This document shows positions 13,935-21,338 of a DNA stretch of 21,338 nucleotides, one piece after another. The notes beneath the pieces are model-generated. The model was given only the letters and a program-made list of their open reading frames with translations. It had not been told where the DNA came from and ran no database searches. Origin of the DNA: Geopsychrobacter sp. (GTDB taxonomy: Bacteria; Desulfobacterota; Desulfuromonadia; Desulfuromonadales; Geopsychrobacteraceae). The translations under genes were made by a program, and so were the position numbers. The stretch covers positions 1 through 21,338 of the forward strand of contig JAUXIR010000001.1 of the NCBI GenBank assembly GCA_030620915.1. The letters run 5' to 3'. The stretch's first letter is position 1, and every line of letters begins with the position of its first letter.

Positions 13935-14186
13935 TCAGAAATCGATCGGAAAACGCGGTTTAAACATTCGGTGGGTCATTTCAGCCGAGCGGATCAGCGA
14001 CAGGTCAAGATTCTTGTATTCAAAGCTTTTGACATCGAGACAGAAGAGCAACCGACTCAAGCCCTTCTGCTTACGCCCGTAAGCCTCGACCTCGAAAACT
14101 TCGAGTTGCCCCTTTTGCGTCTCAACCTTGATCTTCACCGTCAAGTTGCGCCGACCTGCAGTGGAAATAATTTCTTCTACGTTCAT
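13935..14186 (-). CDS. Small hypothetical protein (83 aa), possibly WYL-like fold fragment
   Basis: The product begins MNVEEIISTAGRRNL and alternates charged and hydrophobic residues consistent with a small beta-rich domain. Its C-terminal part, FEYKNLDLSLIRSAEMTHRMF, is reminiscent of the end of WYL-type ligand-binding domains ('F.ldRI.....t...F'), but the match is loose and no WYL triplet is present. A strong GAGGAGG lies just upstream of the ATG at 14186, with a GTG one codon earlier, which supports real translation. It lies opposite in direction to the hydrogenase genes and shares the terminator region with hybB. I do not recognise a function. Confidence 0.65.
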   Translation of the reverse strand: MNVEEIISTAGRRNLTVKIKVETQKGQLEVFEVEAYGRKQKGLSRLLFCLDVKSFEYKNLDLSLIRSAEMTHRMFKPRFPIDF

Positions 14187-14411
14187 CACCCCTCCTCTGA
14201 CTCCATCAATTTTCAGCCGACAATCTTGAAAGAAAAAACACTATTGCCGCGGGAGACGCCCTGCGATTTTCGATTTTCTCCCCCAACACCGACGAACCAA
14301 GCTGTTTCTATATCACCCGTCAAGCAAAAAGCAATCAAGTCACTGAAAACATAGGATTCTATTGACCCTTAATTTGCGCGCAAACAAACGGCGTCCATCG
14401 CGAAACATTGT

Positions 14412-14439
14412 TTGATTTATTCAATAATTCAGCTATAGT
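14412..14439 (+). promoter_or_regulatory. Possible sigma-70 promoter for the rhomboid gene
   Basis: TTGATT (14412-14417), a 16-nt spacer and TATAGT (14434-14439) lie 45 nt before the ATG at 14485 in an AT-rich gap (14190-14484). The same gap holds a 12-bp palindrome TTTGCGCGCAAA (14373-14384) and a GTATAC hexamer (14445-14450). Nothing else in this 295-nt stretch looks like a gene. Confidence 0.5.
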
Positions 14440-14484
14440 TTAGCGTATACACCCTTGGATGCACGTTGCCACCTGGAGGTTAGG

Positions 14485-15468
14485 ATGACCGCTCGTACCG
14501 GACAGACGCCCCGCCTGCTGCGCCAGACCCCGGCAACGGCACTGCTTTTTCTGACCTCGGCAACCCTGAGTCTGACCCTCTCGTTCATTCCCAACTCCAA
14601 CCATCCCGATATCCTCAGCAGCTTTGGCTGGGGAGAACAAAGTCTGCTCTGGCAAGGCGAACTCTGGCGCCTGCTGGTCAATAATATTCTGCATATCAAC
14701 ATCTTTCACTTTCTGTTTAACGCCTACTGGTTGCTTCATTTCGGGCCTGCCGTTGAACGAATCCTCGGCCGACGTTTTTATTTGACCGGCCTGCTCTTCA
14801 GCGCCTGGATGATCGCTAGCCTCAGCCAACTCAGCTGGGAAGCTGGCGGGATCGGCCTGTCGGGCCTGATCTACTTCCTCTTTGCCGTGCTCTGGCGGCT
14901 GCGCAGCAGCGAACCCCTGGCCCGGAAACTCTGCGACCCTGCAACCTGCAACCTCTTATGGATCTGGCTGATCCTGATCGGACCGGGCCTGACGCTCACC
15001 GGGCTGGTCAAGGTCGGCAATCTGGTTCATTTCACCGGACTCATCTGCGGCCTGATGACCGCCGAAGTTTTTCGGCATCGCGCAAAACTTTTTCAACCCC
15101 TCTGGGCCGCAGGCCTGGCGCTACCGACTGTTGCCCTGATTCTAGCCTCAGCCGTTTACCTTCAACAGCCTTTTTTAAATGCCGATTGGCACTATTGGGC
15201 GGCCTACAACAGTGACAGCCCAAGTGCGCAGATAGAGCATTATCGAGCCGCACTCGAAATCGATCCTGAAAATCAGCGCGTGCGCTATAACCTGGCCCTG
15301 AGCTACTACCAACAGGGCAATATCAAACAGGCCGAAGCTTTATGGTTGGCCTGCCCGCCGGACCGTCAAGTCAGTCAGGCGCTCTTTGCGCTCTACGCCT
15401 CGCAGGGAGACACCGACGGCATGACTCGCTGGGCTTCGCGTCTGCAGTTGCAAGCACGGCTAAATTAA
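14485..15468 (+). CDS. Rhomboid-family intramembrane serine protease with C-terminal TPR
   Basis: Rhomboids cut transmembrane helices within the membrane. The 327-residue product has about six to seven hydrophobic segments. The family signature of the second helix is clear: WRLLVNNILHINIFHFLFNA, with two His and an Asn, then FGPAVERILG. The catalytic GxSG is GLSG with Ser126, and the partner His is His182 in VHFTG. After the last helix comes a soluble region with one clear tetratricopeptide repeat (roughly 245-285, HYRAALEIDPENQRVRYNLA) and probably a second, which would bind partner proteins. The ATG at 14485 has GGAGG 5-6 nt upstream; an ATG-less extension to 14455 was rejected. It lies between two hydrogenase operons. 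Absolute family identity is strong; the substrate is unknown. Confidence 0.85.
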   Translation: MTARTGQTPRLLRQTPATALLFLTSATLSLTLSFIPNSNHPDILSSFGWGEQSLLWQGELWRLLVNNILHINIFHFLFNAYWLLHFGPAVERILGRRFYLTGLLFSAWMIASLSQLSWEAGGIGLSGLIYFLFAVLWRLRSSEPLARKLCDPATCNLLWIWLILIGPGLTLTGLVKVGNLVHFTGLICGLMTAEVFRHRAKLFQPLWAAGLALPTVALILASAVYLQQPFLNADWHYWAAYNSDSPSAQIEHYRAALEIDPENQRVRYNLALSYYQQGNIKQAEALWLACPPDRQVSQALFALYASQGDTDGMTRWASRLQLQARLN

Positions 15469-15502
15469 TCCGACTCTCTCCCCAGACTGCACCCTCTTCA
15501 AG

Positions 15503-15532
15503 TTGACCCAAAAAGCTTCCACGGCGTATACT
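15503..15532 (+). promoter_or_regulatory. Sigma-70 type promoter of the group 3b hydrogenase operon
   Basis: TTGACC (15503-15508) and TATACT (15527-15532) are each 5-of-6 matches, with an 18-nt spacer. Initiation near 15539 would leave about 50 nt before the GTG at 15591. A second GTATAC lies at 15570-15575 inside that leader and could be an operator. No sigma-54 site was found here, so this operon appears to be controlled differently from hyb. Confidence 0.65.
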
Positions 15533-15590
15533 CACTCGCTAGTCCGGGATCAGGTTAAAGTACCGGAGCGTATACGCAATCTTCCTCTTT

Positions 15591-17498
15591 GTGGTTTTCA
15601 AAATCGTGCCTGCAAACATACCCCTAACACGCCAAGACTCACTGGATGAGACCCTTTGGCTGGCGATGAGTCAGGCCGAAATTCTGCGTTTTGCGCGTGC
15701 ATTGATGCAGGCCTACGACGTCGTAGGCCCCAGACGCAAGAAAGGCCGGATCTCTCTCGGCACCCTGAGCGACGCGGCCGACCTTGAACTTGAATTTCCG
15801 CCATCGGTCCACTCACCGAAAAAATTCCTCTTTCCGCACTGGGATGAACTCTTCCGTTTCAAACTCGAAGGAAATGTCCTGCTTGAGCCGGAAAGTGCCG
15901 CACCGCCGCGCATCATCTTCGGCATGCACCCCTGCGATCTGCACGCGGTCAAAATTCTCGATGACTGCCTGTTTGAGGGGGAGACCGACAGCACCTACCG
16001 TGCCAAACGCGAGGCAACCCTGCTGATCGGCGTTGACTGCGTTCCCGATGAGCACTGCTTCTGCACCAGTCTCGGCACCGACCGAATCGCCAACGGCTTC
16101 GATCTTTTTTTCCATCGCCGCGATGACAGCTATCTGGTCCAAACCGGCAGCGACCAGGGCCGTCAACTGCTTGCCGACCACGCGCCTGAAACCATGGCTG
16201 GCGCCCATGAGGCCCCGCTGGCGCTGCAGGTCAAACAATGTGAAAGCCATCTGCAATTTCCGACCGAATCGCTACCGCTGTTGATGAAGGATGCCTACGA
16301 GGATCCGATCTGGAAACGTCTCGGCACAGACTGCCTCGGATGTGGTGGCTGCACCCTGCTCTGCCCCAGTTGTTACTGCTTCAATGTTCAAGACAAACTG
16401 GAACTCGATCTCAAGGAAGGCCAACGGGTTCGCACCTGGGATAGCTGCCAGTTCGACCAGTTTGCCAAGGTCAACAATGGCGACAACTTCCGTTCAAGCC
16501 AGTCCGACCGTCAGCGCCACCGCTTCTATCGCAAATACAAATACCTGTGGGATCAGCATCAGCGTACCGCCTGCGTCGGTTGTGGCCGCTGCAGCCGAGA
16601 ATGTCTGGCCAGGATCAAGCCGACCGAGGTATTGAACGAGCTTTTCAGCCAGACCCCGCCACAACAACTTGAAACCAGTCCCGGCAGTGAATACCAGCCA
16701 CAGATGGCCAGGGTCGAACGGATCGAAGTGATTTCAAACGATGATCGACTGTTCCGCCTCAAGGTCCCGGCAAGTTTCAACTTTCTGCCGGGCAGTTTTC
16801 TGCAGGTTTCAGTCTTCGGCCTGGGCGAGGCGCCATTTTCCATCGCCTCGCCCCCCGATGGCAGCGATGAAATCGAACTGGTGGTTCGTCGTGCCGGAGC
16901 CCTGACCCAGGCACTGCATCGGGTGAGAAGTGGTGACCGTATCGGCATCCGCGGGCCTTTTGGCAATGGATATCCACTCGAAAAAATGCAAGGCAAAGAT
17001 CTGCTGCTGGTCGCGGGTGGCCGTGGCCTGATCGCCCTGCGTTCGCTGATGCTCTCGCTTCTGGCCAAGCGCGATAATTATGGGCGGATCACCCTGCTAT
17101 GCGGCGCCCGTTCAATCGAAACGCTGCTCTTTCAGGAAGATCTGCTCGCCTGGCACCGCTCGGGACTGATCGACTGCCGCTTTTCGGTCAATGAACAAGG
17201 GAACAGTTGGGGAATCCCGGCGACCGATGTCAGTTATCTGTTTCGTGACCTCGATATCAACGCCAGTCGCACGATTGCCGCAGTTTCCGGACCGCCTGAA
17301 ATGTACCGCCAGATCAACCCGCTGCTCTTCCGGCTCGGATTGCCCGACGAGGAGATCTATCTCAACCTTGAGCGACACATGAAATGTGGCCTGGGGAAAT
17401 GCGGGAAATGTCGCATCAACAACATCTGCGTTTGCGAATGTGGCCCGATCTTCCCCTACAGCAGCGTCAAACACATGGCCGAGGCAATAGAGCGATGA
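15591..17498 (+). CDS. Fused HydB-HydG: iron-sulfur plus FAD/NAD(P)H oxidoreductase subunit of group 3b hydrogenase
   Basis: The 635-residue protein joins two polypeptides that are separate in archaeal sulfhydrogenase (HydB, HydG) and in anaerobic sulfite reductase (AsrA, AsrB). Residues about 25-350 are HydB-like, with two [4Fe-4S] groups: CLGCGGCTLLCPSC (from Cys248) and CVGCGRCSREC (from Cys328). After a short linker, residues about 370-635 are HydG-like: a flavin-binding barrel with PFSIAS, a nucleotide-binding VAGGRG, and a C-terminal [2Fe-2S] group CGLGKCGKC (from Cys599) with later Cys. The unit should pass electrons between NAD(P)H and the hydrogenase. The start is unsettled: GTG at 15591 and 15606 and ATG at 15666 are in frame and none has a good ribosome binding site; family similarity begins near SQAEILRFA (15669). 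It overlaps the next gene by 4 nt. Confidence 0.88.
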   Translation: MVFKIVPANIPLTRQDSLDETLWLAMSQAEILRFARALMQAYDVVGPRRKKGRISLGTLSDAADLELEFPPSVHSPKKFLFPHWDELFRFKLEGNVLLEPESAAPPRIIFGMHPCDLHAVKILDDCLFEGETDSTYRAKREATLLIGVDCVPDEHCFCTSLGTDRIANGFDLFFHRRDDSYLVQTGSDQGRQLLADHAPETMAGAHEAPLALQVKQCESHLQFPTESLPLLMKDAYEDPIWKRLGTDCLGCGGCTLLCPSCYCFNVQDKLELDLKEGQRVRTWDSCQFDQFAKVNNGDNFRSSQSDRQRHRFYRKYKYLWDQHQRTACVGCGRCSRECLARIKPTEVLNELFSQTPPQQLETSPGSEYQPQMARVERIEVISNDDRLFRLKVPASFNFLPGSFLQVSVFGLGEAPFSIASPPDGSDEIELVVRRAGALTQALHRVRSGDRIGIRGPFGNGYPLEKMQGKDLLLVAGGRGLIALRSLMLSLLAKRDNYGRITLLCGARSIETLLFQEDLLAWHRSGLIDCRFSVNEQGNSWGIPATDVSYLFRDLDINASRTIAAVSGPPEMYRQINPLLFRLGLPDEEIYLNLERHMKCGLGKCGKCRINNICVCECGPIFPYSSVKHMAEAIER

Positions 17499-18223
17499 AA
17501 ACCAGAATCGGCTTTTTCGACTTCACCGGCTGCGAGGGCTGTCAACTGACCGTCATGAACCTGGAGAATGACCTGCTGCAGGTCCTGCAACTGGTTGAGG
17601 TGGTCGAATTTCGTGAACTGATGTCAGAAGAGGTCAGTGAGATCGATATCGCCTTCATCGAAGGGAGCATCACTCGCCGTCAAGATCGTGAACGGCTACA
17701 GACGATCCGTGAGCGCAGCAAAATCCTGGTCGCCCTTGGCGCCTGCGCCGACAACGGTGGCGTCAACCTGCTGGCCAGCAATCAGGATGTCGCCTCACTG
17801 CGCCAACAGGTCTACGCCAGCGATGCTGAGCACCTGCAAACCTTTACCCCCCTGCCCCTACACAGGGTGGTAAAGGTTGATTATCGCATTCCCGGCTGCC
17901 CTATCGATGGCCAAGAATTTCTGGCGGTCATGCAGGCGCTGCTGCTTGAGCGTGAACCAGAGCTGCCGAATTTCGCGGTATGCGTAGAATGCAAGCTGGC
18001 CGAGTACCCTTGCAGCTTTGACTACGGTGAGATCTGTTTGGGCCCGGTGACCCGCGCGGGCTGCCGTGCGATCTGCATTGAGGGGGGGGATCGCTGCCGC
18101 GGCTGCCGCGGGCTGGTCGATAACCCACGCACCAGCCCTTACCATAAGGTACTCGAGGAGCACGGTCTGAGCGTACAGGAGATCCTTGAGCAGTACCGCA
18201 TCTTTCATATCGGTGAGGAATAA
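17495..18223 (+). CDS. hydD: Group 3b [NiFe] hydrogenase small subunit (HydD-like)
   Basis: The 242-residue protein is a cytoplasmic [NiFe] hydrogenase small subunit: there is no Tat signal or anchor. Proximal-cluster ligands lie in TGCEGCQ (Cys13, Cys16), GACADNGG and PGCPIDGQE. The C-terminal part adds two cysteine groups, CVECKLAEYPC with GEICLGPVTRAGC and CRGCRGLV, for further [4Fe-4S] clusters, as in the sulfhydrogenase/F420-nonreducing branch. The ATG at 17495 overlaps the stop of the fused subunit (ATGA); a longer frame upstream is the previous gene read out of frame. It ends in TAATG, overlapping the large subunit by 1 nt, so the three genes are tightly coupled. Confidence 0.94.
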   Translation: MKTRIGFFDFTGCEGCQLTVMNLENDLLQVLQLVEVVEFRELMSEEVSEIDIAFIEGSITRRQDRERLQTIRERSKILVALGACADNGGVNLLASNQDVASLRQQVYASDAEHLQTFTPLPLHRVVKVDYRIPGCPIDGQEFLAVMQALLLEREPELPNFAVCVECKLAEYPCSFDYGEICLGPVTRAGCRAICIEGGDRCRGCRGLVDNPRTSPYHKVLEEHGLSVQEILEQYRIFHIGEE

Positions 18224-19509
18224 TGAGCCGCAAGATCACACTCAACCATCTGACCAGAATCGAAGGTCACGCTCATCTGATCATCGACAAACAAGCCGGC
18301 AAGATTGAATCCTGCCGACTCGAAGTCGTTGAATCACCCCGTTTTTTCGAAGCACTCCTCAAGGGCCGTCACTTCAGTGACATTGCGCCGATTGTTGCGC
18401 GGGTCTGCGGGGTCTGCTCCATCTCCCACACCATGGCCTCGCTGATGGCGACCGATAACGCCCTGGGGATCGAACCCGACCCGCGCGCGAAAGTACTGCG
18501 CCGCCTGCTCAGTCAGGGGGAGATTCTACAGAGCCACCTGCTTCAACTCTACTTCATGGCGGCTCCCGATTATCTTGGCATACCGAGTATCTTCCAACTA
18601 CTCACCCAACGCAGTGACCTGTTCAGCCGGGCCTTGCGCTTGAAACGCACCGCCAACCGGATCTGTGAGGTGGTTGGCGGCCGCGCGGTTCATCCGGTAA
18701 CCACGGCGATCGGTGGATTCTCATCACTCCCCGAAGCGAGTGAACTCAAACAGTTGCGTCAGGAACTGGTCGATGCCCTGCCCGATCTTGAGGCAACCGT
18801 CGAACTTTTTGCCGGCTTTGACTTCCCCGATTTTTCGCGGCCAGCTGAGCAGGTCTGCCTCGAGCAGAGCGGCCAGTATCCGCTACACGCCAACCGCGTG
18901 ATCAGTAGCTGTGGTATCAACCAGAGCGTTGTGCAATTCAAGGCCTCCATCGACGAATATATTGTGCCCCACTCAACCGCTAAAATGGCCCGCACCGAAC
19001 GCGGCCACTATTGTGTCGGCGCTCTGGCACGGGTCAAGAACAGCTATGGTCGCCTGTCACCGATGGCACAAAAGGTTGCTACGGCCCTGCAGATGACCCC
19101 CGAGACCGACAACCCCTTTCATGGGCTCAAGGCCCGGCTGATCGAGGTGATCCATTTTGTCGAAGAGGCGATTCACGCCATCGATGATCTGCTGCTGCAT
19201 AGCTTCGCCAGCGCACGCGCGACTGCCATGCCGAAGGGCGGCGGCCAGGGGGTCGCTGCGGTCGAGGCTCCACGAGGGTTGCTGTTTCATGCCTATAGCT
19301 ATGATCAAGACGGCTTGCTCGAAACCGCCGACTGCATTATCCCGACGGCGCAGAACCTGGCCAGCATCGAAGCGGATATCGAAAGCCTGCTGCCTGCCCT
19401 GCTCGACCTGCCGGACGAGCAACTCAAACAACGCGTCGAAACCCTGATCCGCTCTTATGACCCCTGTCTCAGTTGCTCGACCCATCAGTTACGGGTTGCC
19501 ATCAAGTAA
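18223..19509 (+). CDS. hydA: Group 3b [NiFe] hydrogenase large subunit (HydA-like)
   Basis: This 428-residue large subunit carries the Ni-Fe site of the cytoplasmic enzyme. L1 is RVCGVCSISH with Cys62 and Cys65; L2 is DPCLSCSTH with Cys415 and Cys418. Only seven residues (QLRVAIK) follow the conserved His421, a short tail that a protease would have to remove. No second maturation protease is present in the window; the one in the hyb operon would have to serve both, or another lies elsewhere. The shorter length compared with the hyb large subunit and the lack of export signals fit the cytoplasmic NAD(P)-linked type. It ends the operon and converges on the cytidylate-kinase-like gene 21 nt away, with no clear terminator between. 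Confidence 0.94.
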   Translation: MSRKITLNHLTRIEGHAHLIIDKQAGKIESCRLEVVESPRFFEALLKGRHFSDIAPIVARVCGVCSISHTMASLMATDNALGIEPDPRAKVLRRLLSQGEILQSHLLQLYFMAAPDYLGIPSIFQLLTQRSDLFSRALRLKRTANRICEVVGGRAVHPVTTAIGGFSSLPEASELKQLRQELVDALPDLEATVELFAGFDFPDFSRPAEQVCLEQSGQYPLHANRVISSCGINQSVVQFKASIDEYIVPHSTAKMARTERGHYCVGALARVKNSYGRLSPMAQKVATALQMTPETDNPFHGLKARLIEVIHFVEEAIHAIDDLLLHSFASARATAMPKGGGQGVAAVEAPRGLLFHAYSYDQDGLLETADCIIPTAQNLASIEADIESLLPALLDLPDEQLKQRVETLIRSYDPCLSCSTHQLRVAIK

Positions 19510-19530
19510 TTCACCACCCAGCCACAGGCC

Positions 19531-20223
19531 TTAGCTGCCAACCCCCAGCTGTTGCAAACCTCGCTCGACGATGGCCGCCATCTGCGCGGGGTTTAACAGG
19601 CTGTTGTTCAGCACCAGATGATAGAGAGAGGGGTCGTCGAGCCGACTCCCCGCCAGTCGGGTGACAAAATCATCACGGTGTTTCTGGTGCTGATTAACGA
19701 AATCGGTCGCCTGCGTTCGATCCATATCATGGCTCTTCATGATTTTGTTGATCCGAAACTCCAGCGGAGCAACCAGGCGCAGGTGAAAAATATTCTTCAT
19801 CTCAGGGGCCGTAAATACGCCACCACTACCGACGATAATACAGTGACCGGCGGCAGAAAACTTACAAATCGCCTGGCGCAGATGGGTCGACAACTCGGTT
19901 TCTTCGGCGTGGCTGCTGTCGAGGAACATGGCGAAAATAGCCTTGAGTACCGCTGGCGTATCCCGCGATTTTTCGATCTGTTCGACCGTAAAACCACCGA
20001 TCTTTGCCACTTCCTCAAGGATCTCCCGATCAATCACCGACCAAGACTCGCCCAACCGTCGCACCAATTCAGTGGCCAGCGGATAGGCCTGGCAACCAAA
20101 TTCACGCGAAATGGTGATGCAAGGTCCCTCACCGCGCCCCTGATCCTTACGTGCCTGGGCCTGGCGGTGCCAAGCCGCCAGGCGCGCTTCGTCTCTGACT
20201 GAAAAAATAGAATCTCTGGCCAT
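19531..20223 (-). CDS. Cytidylate kinase-like family protein
   Basis: The 230-residue protein has the layout of the cytidylate kinase-like family (PF13189 type): a first strand CITISREFGCQAYPLATELVRRLG, where SREFGCQ stands in place of a classical P-loop, then DREILEEVAKIGGFT, a central IIVGSGGVF, and HLRLVAPLEFRINKI in the lid/phosphate-binding part. These proteins are common in Deltaproteobacteria and lie outside the canonical Cmk; the substrate is unproven. The ATG at 20223 has GGGGGC upstream. It is convergent with the hydrogenase operon and shows no functional link to it. Confidence 0.85.
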   Translation of the reverse strand: MARDSIFSVRDEARLAAWHRQAQARKDQGRGEGPCITISREFGCQAYPLATELVRRLGESWSVIDREILEEVAKIGGFTVEQIEKSRDTPAVLKAIFAMFLDSSHAEETELSTHLRQAICKFSAAGHCIIVGSGGVFTAPEMKNIFHLRLVAPLEFRINKIMKSHDMDRTQATDFVNQHQKHRDDFVTRLAGSRLDDPSLYHLVLNNSLLNPAQMAAIVERGLQQLGVGS

Positions 20224-20433
20224 ACTGCCCCCTTTTTCTAGATGTGTTTGAGCGAAAAAGAACCTTGCCCGTTACAGAACCGGCGGCCTACAACTGCCGG
20301 CCAGAATATATCCAAATTATAACAGGCGATTCGCGCCACGCTGATTAGTCGTTCCATATTAAAATATATTGCACAATAAACCGTGGTTTGATAATTTTAA
20401 CCTTATTCCTTTCCCAAGCCGCAGGAGCCTGTC

Positions 20434-21338
20434 ATGTCGGTCAAATCACAATCAGGATTTCGATTTCTAATCTTTCACAAAATGGCACTGATCGGGACGC
20501 TCGGCCTAATCGGCATGCTGCTCTTAGGCGGGATCGGTTACCGCGCCACGCATCGCATCGACGACGCGGCTCGCCAGAGCCTGGAACGCGATGAAGGAGT
20601 CCGCGCACGGCTGGTTTCAACCTATGATCAGGCCTTGGCCAGCCAAGAACAAGCGCGCATTCTCGGCGATCTGAATCGACAACTCATCGAACTGCAGCAA
20701 ACGGTTATCTCTGGTCAGCGCATGGGACTGAGCGCCGAACAGATTCTGCAACAGGCCAAACAGCTGGCGATTGAAGCCCAGATCATCAACCAGGTACCTG
20801 GCCATGAACGCCTGATTGAAGGGACCAAGAAGACCCTGGGAGAGGTCACTGTTTCCAACTTTGAGGATGTCGCAACCCTGCTCGAATTTGAGCTCTTGGA
20901 CCTCTACGAGCTACAGATTGGTTCAAACGAACACAGCCAGAAACTGGGCGAGATTTCGGTTTCGTTGGCGAGCATGTATTTCTTTATCTCGAAAAACATC
21001 AAAGAGATGTCCGACAAGAATATGGCCCGAGTTGCAGAAACACGCGGCATGCTGCAGGAGGAATTAACTAAAGCCGAAACTGAGGCCGTTGCAGCGCGTA
21101 CCGATCTATCCGAAGTGACCAGTGCCGCCAGCTTCGCCCTGATCAGCGTTTTTACTGCCACGCTGATTCTGTTGGGGGCCATCTTCGGCATTTTTGCCCG
21201 CAGCCTGGTTATCCCCTTGCAACGAACCGTTGACATGGCACGCGCTCTGCGTTTGGGACGCGTATCAACCCGCCTGGCCGATACTGAGCGCGGTGATGAG
21301 TTCGGTTCTATGGCACGTGCGCTCAATGAGTTTGCCGA
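20434..21338 (+). CDS. Methyl-accepting chemotaxis protein-like receptor, 5' part (runs off right edge)
   Basis: From the ATG at 20434 (AGGAG 6 nt upstream) the frame is open to the window end, 301 codons. The product begins with a short cytoplasmic stretch, a transmembrane helix at about residues 17-34 (MALIGTLGLIGMLLLGGIGY), a periplasmic helical sensor domain of about 190 residues rich in Gln/Glu/Leu, a second transmembrane helix around 229-251 (FALISVFTATLILLGAIFGI), then a HAMP domain (RSLVIPLQRTVDMARALRLG with GDEFGSMARALNEF). This is the front half of a chemoreceptor; a HAMP-containing sensor kinase or cyclase remains possible because the signalling domain is beyond the edge. A kinase here would be of interest as partner for the orphan regulator. 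Confidence 0.85.
   Translation, partial: MSVKSQSGFRFLIFHKMALIGTLGLIGMLLLGGIGYRATHRIDDAARQSLERDEGVRARLVSTYDQALASQEQARILGDLNRQLIELQQTVISGQRMGLSAEQILQQAKQLAIEAQIINQVPGHERLIEGTKKTLGEVTVSNFEDVATLLEFELLDLYELQIGSNEHSQKLGEISVSLASMYFFISKNIKEMSDKNMARVAETRGMLQEELTKAETEAVAARTDLSEVTSAASFALISVFTATLILLGAIFGIFARSLVIPLQRTVDMARALRLGRVSTRLADTERGDEFGSMARALNEFA

Overview
The window looks like a chromosomal segment from a dissimilatory metal- or sulfur-reducing bacterium of the Desulfuromonadales/Geobacterales type. This is inferred from protein character: a seven-heme c-type cytochrome, a Geobacter-style small protein, a quinone-linked periplasmic [NiFe] hydrogenase of the Hyb type, sigma-54 control and a cytidylate-kinase-like protein. 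The species cannot be fixed from the sequence alone.

Layout. Positions 1-316 are the edge of an integrated element: the first codons of a tyrosine integrase (minus strand), a 12-bp tandem triplet, and the 3' part of a tRNA that serves as the attachment-site scar, followed by that tRNA's old terminator. Positions 436-2851 hold a multiheme cytochrome, a gene-poor stretch with one small conserved-looking ORF, a candidate ~60-nt small RNA with its own promoter and terminator, and a ferritin-like diiron protein. Positions 2929-6498 are a minus-strand hydrogenase maturation operon in the order hypA-hypB-hypC-hypD-hypE. hypB carries an in-frame TAA exactly at the lysine codon of its NKxD guanine-recognition motif; hypF is absent. 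From 6947 everything major reads rightward: an NtrC-type response regulator; a sigma-54 promoter; a membrane-anchored uptake hydrogenase operon (large subunit, maturation protease, small subunit, HybA ferredoxin, HybB quinone-reducing membrane subunit); a small minus-strand gene; a rhomboid-TPR membrane protease; and a second, cytoplasmic group 3b-like hydrogenase operon whose first gene fuses the iron-sulfur (HydB) and flavin (HydG) subunits. A minus-strand cytidylate-kinase-like gene and the 5' part of a chemoreceptor gene close the window.

How the genes fit together. Periplasmic H2 oxidation by HybSL would send electrons through HybA and HybB to the quinone pool, while the HydBG-D-A enzyme would exchange electrons between H2 and NAD(P)H in the cytoplasm. 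Both large subunits carry the paired CxxC nickel ligands and depend on the Hyp machinery upstream, so the broken hypB bears on both enzymes. The regulator probably drives the sigma-54 promoter of the hyb operon. The rhomboid protease between the two operons is placed well for quality control of the tail-anchored HybA/HybS subunits. The most rewarding points to check are the hypB stop codon, the HydB-HydG fusion, the rhomboid-hydrogenase linkage, the medial-cluster cysteine of the small subunit, the candidate small RNA and the integrase/tRNA junction.
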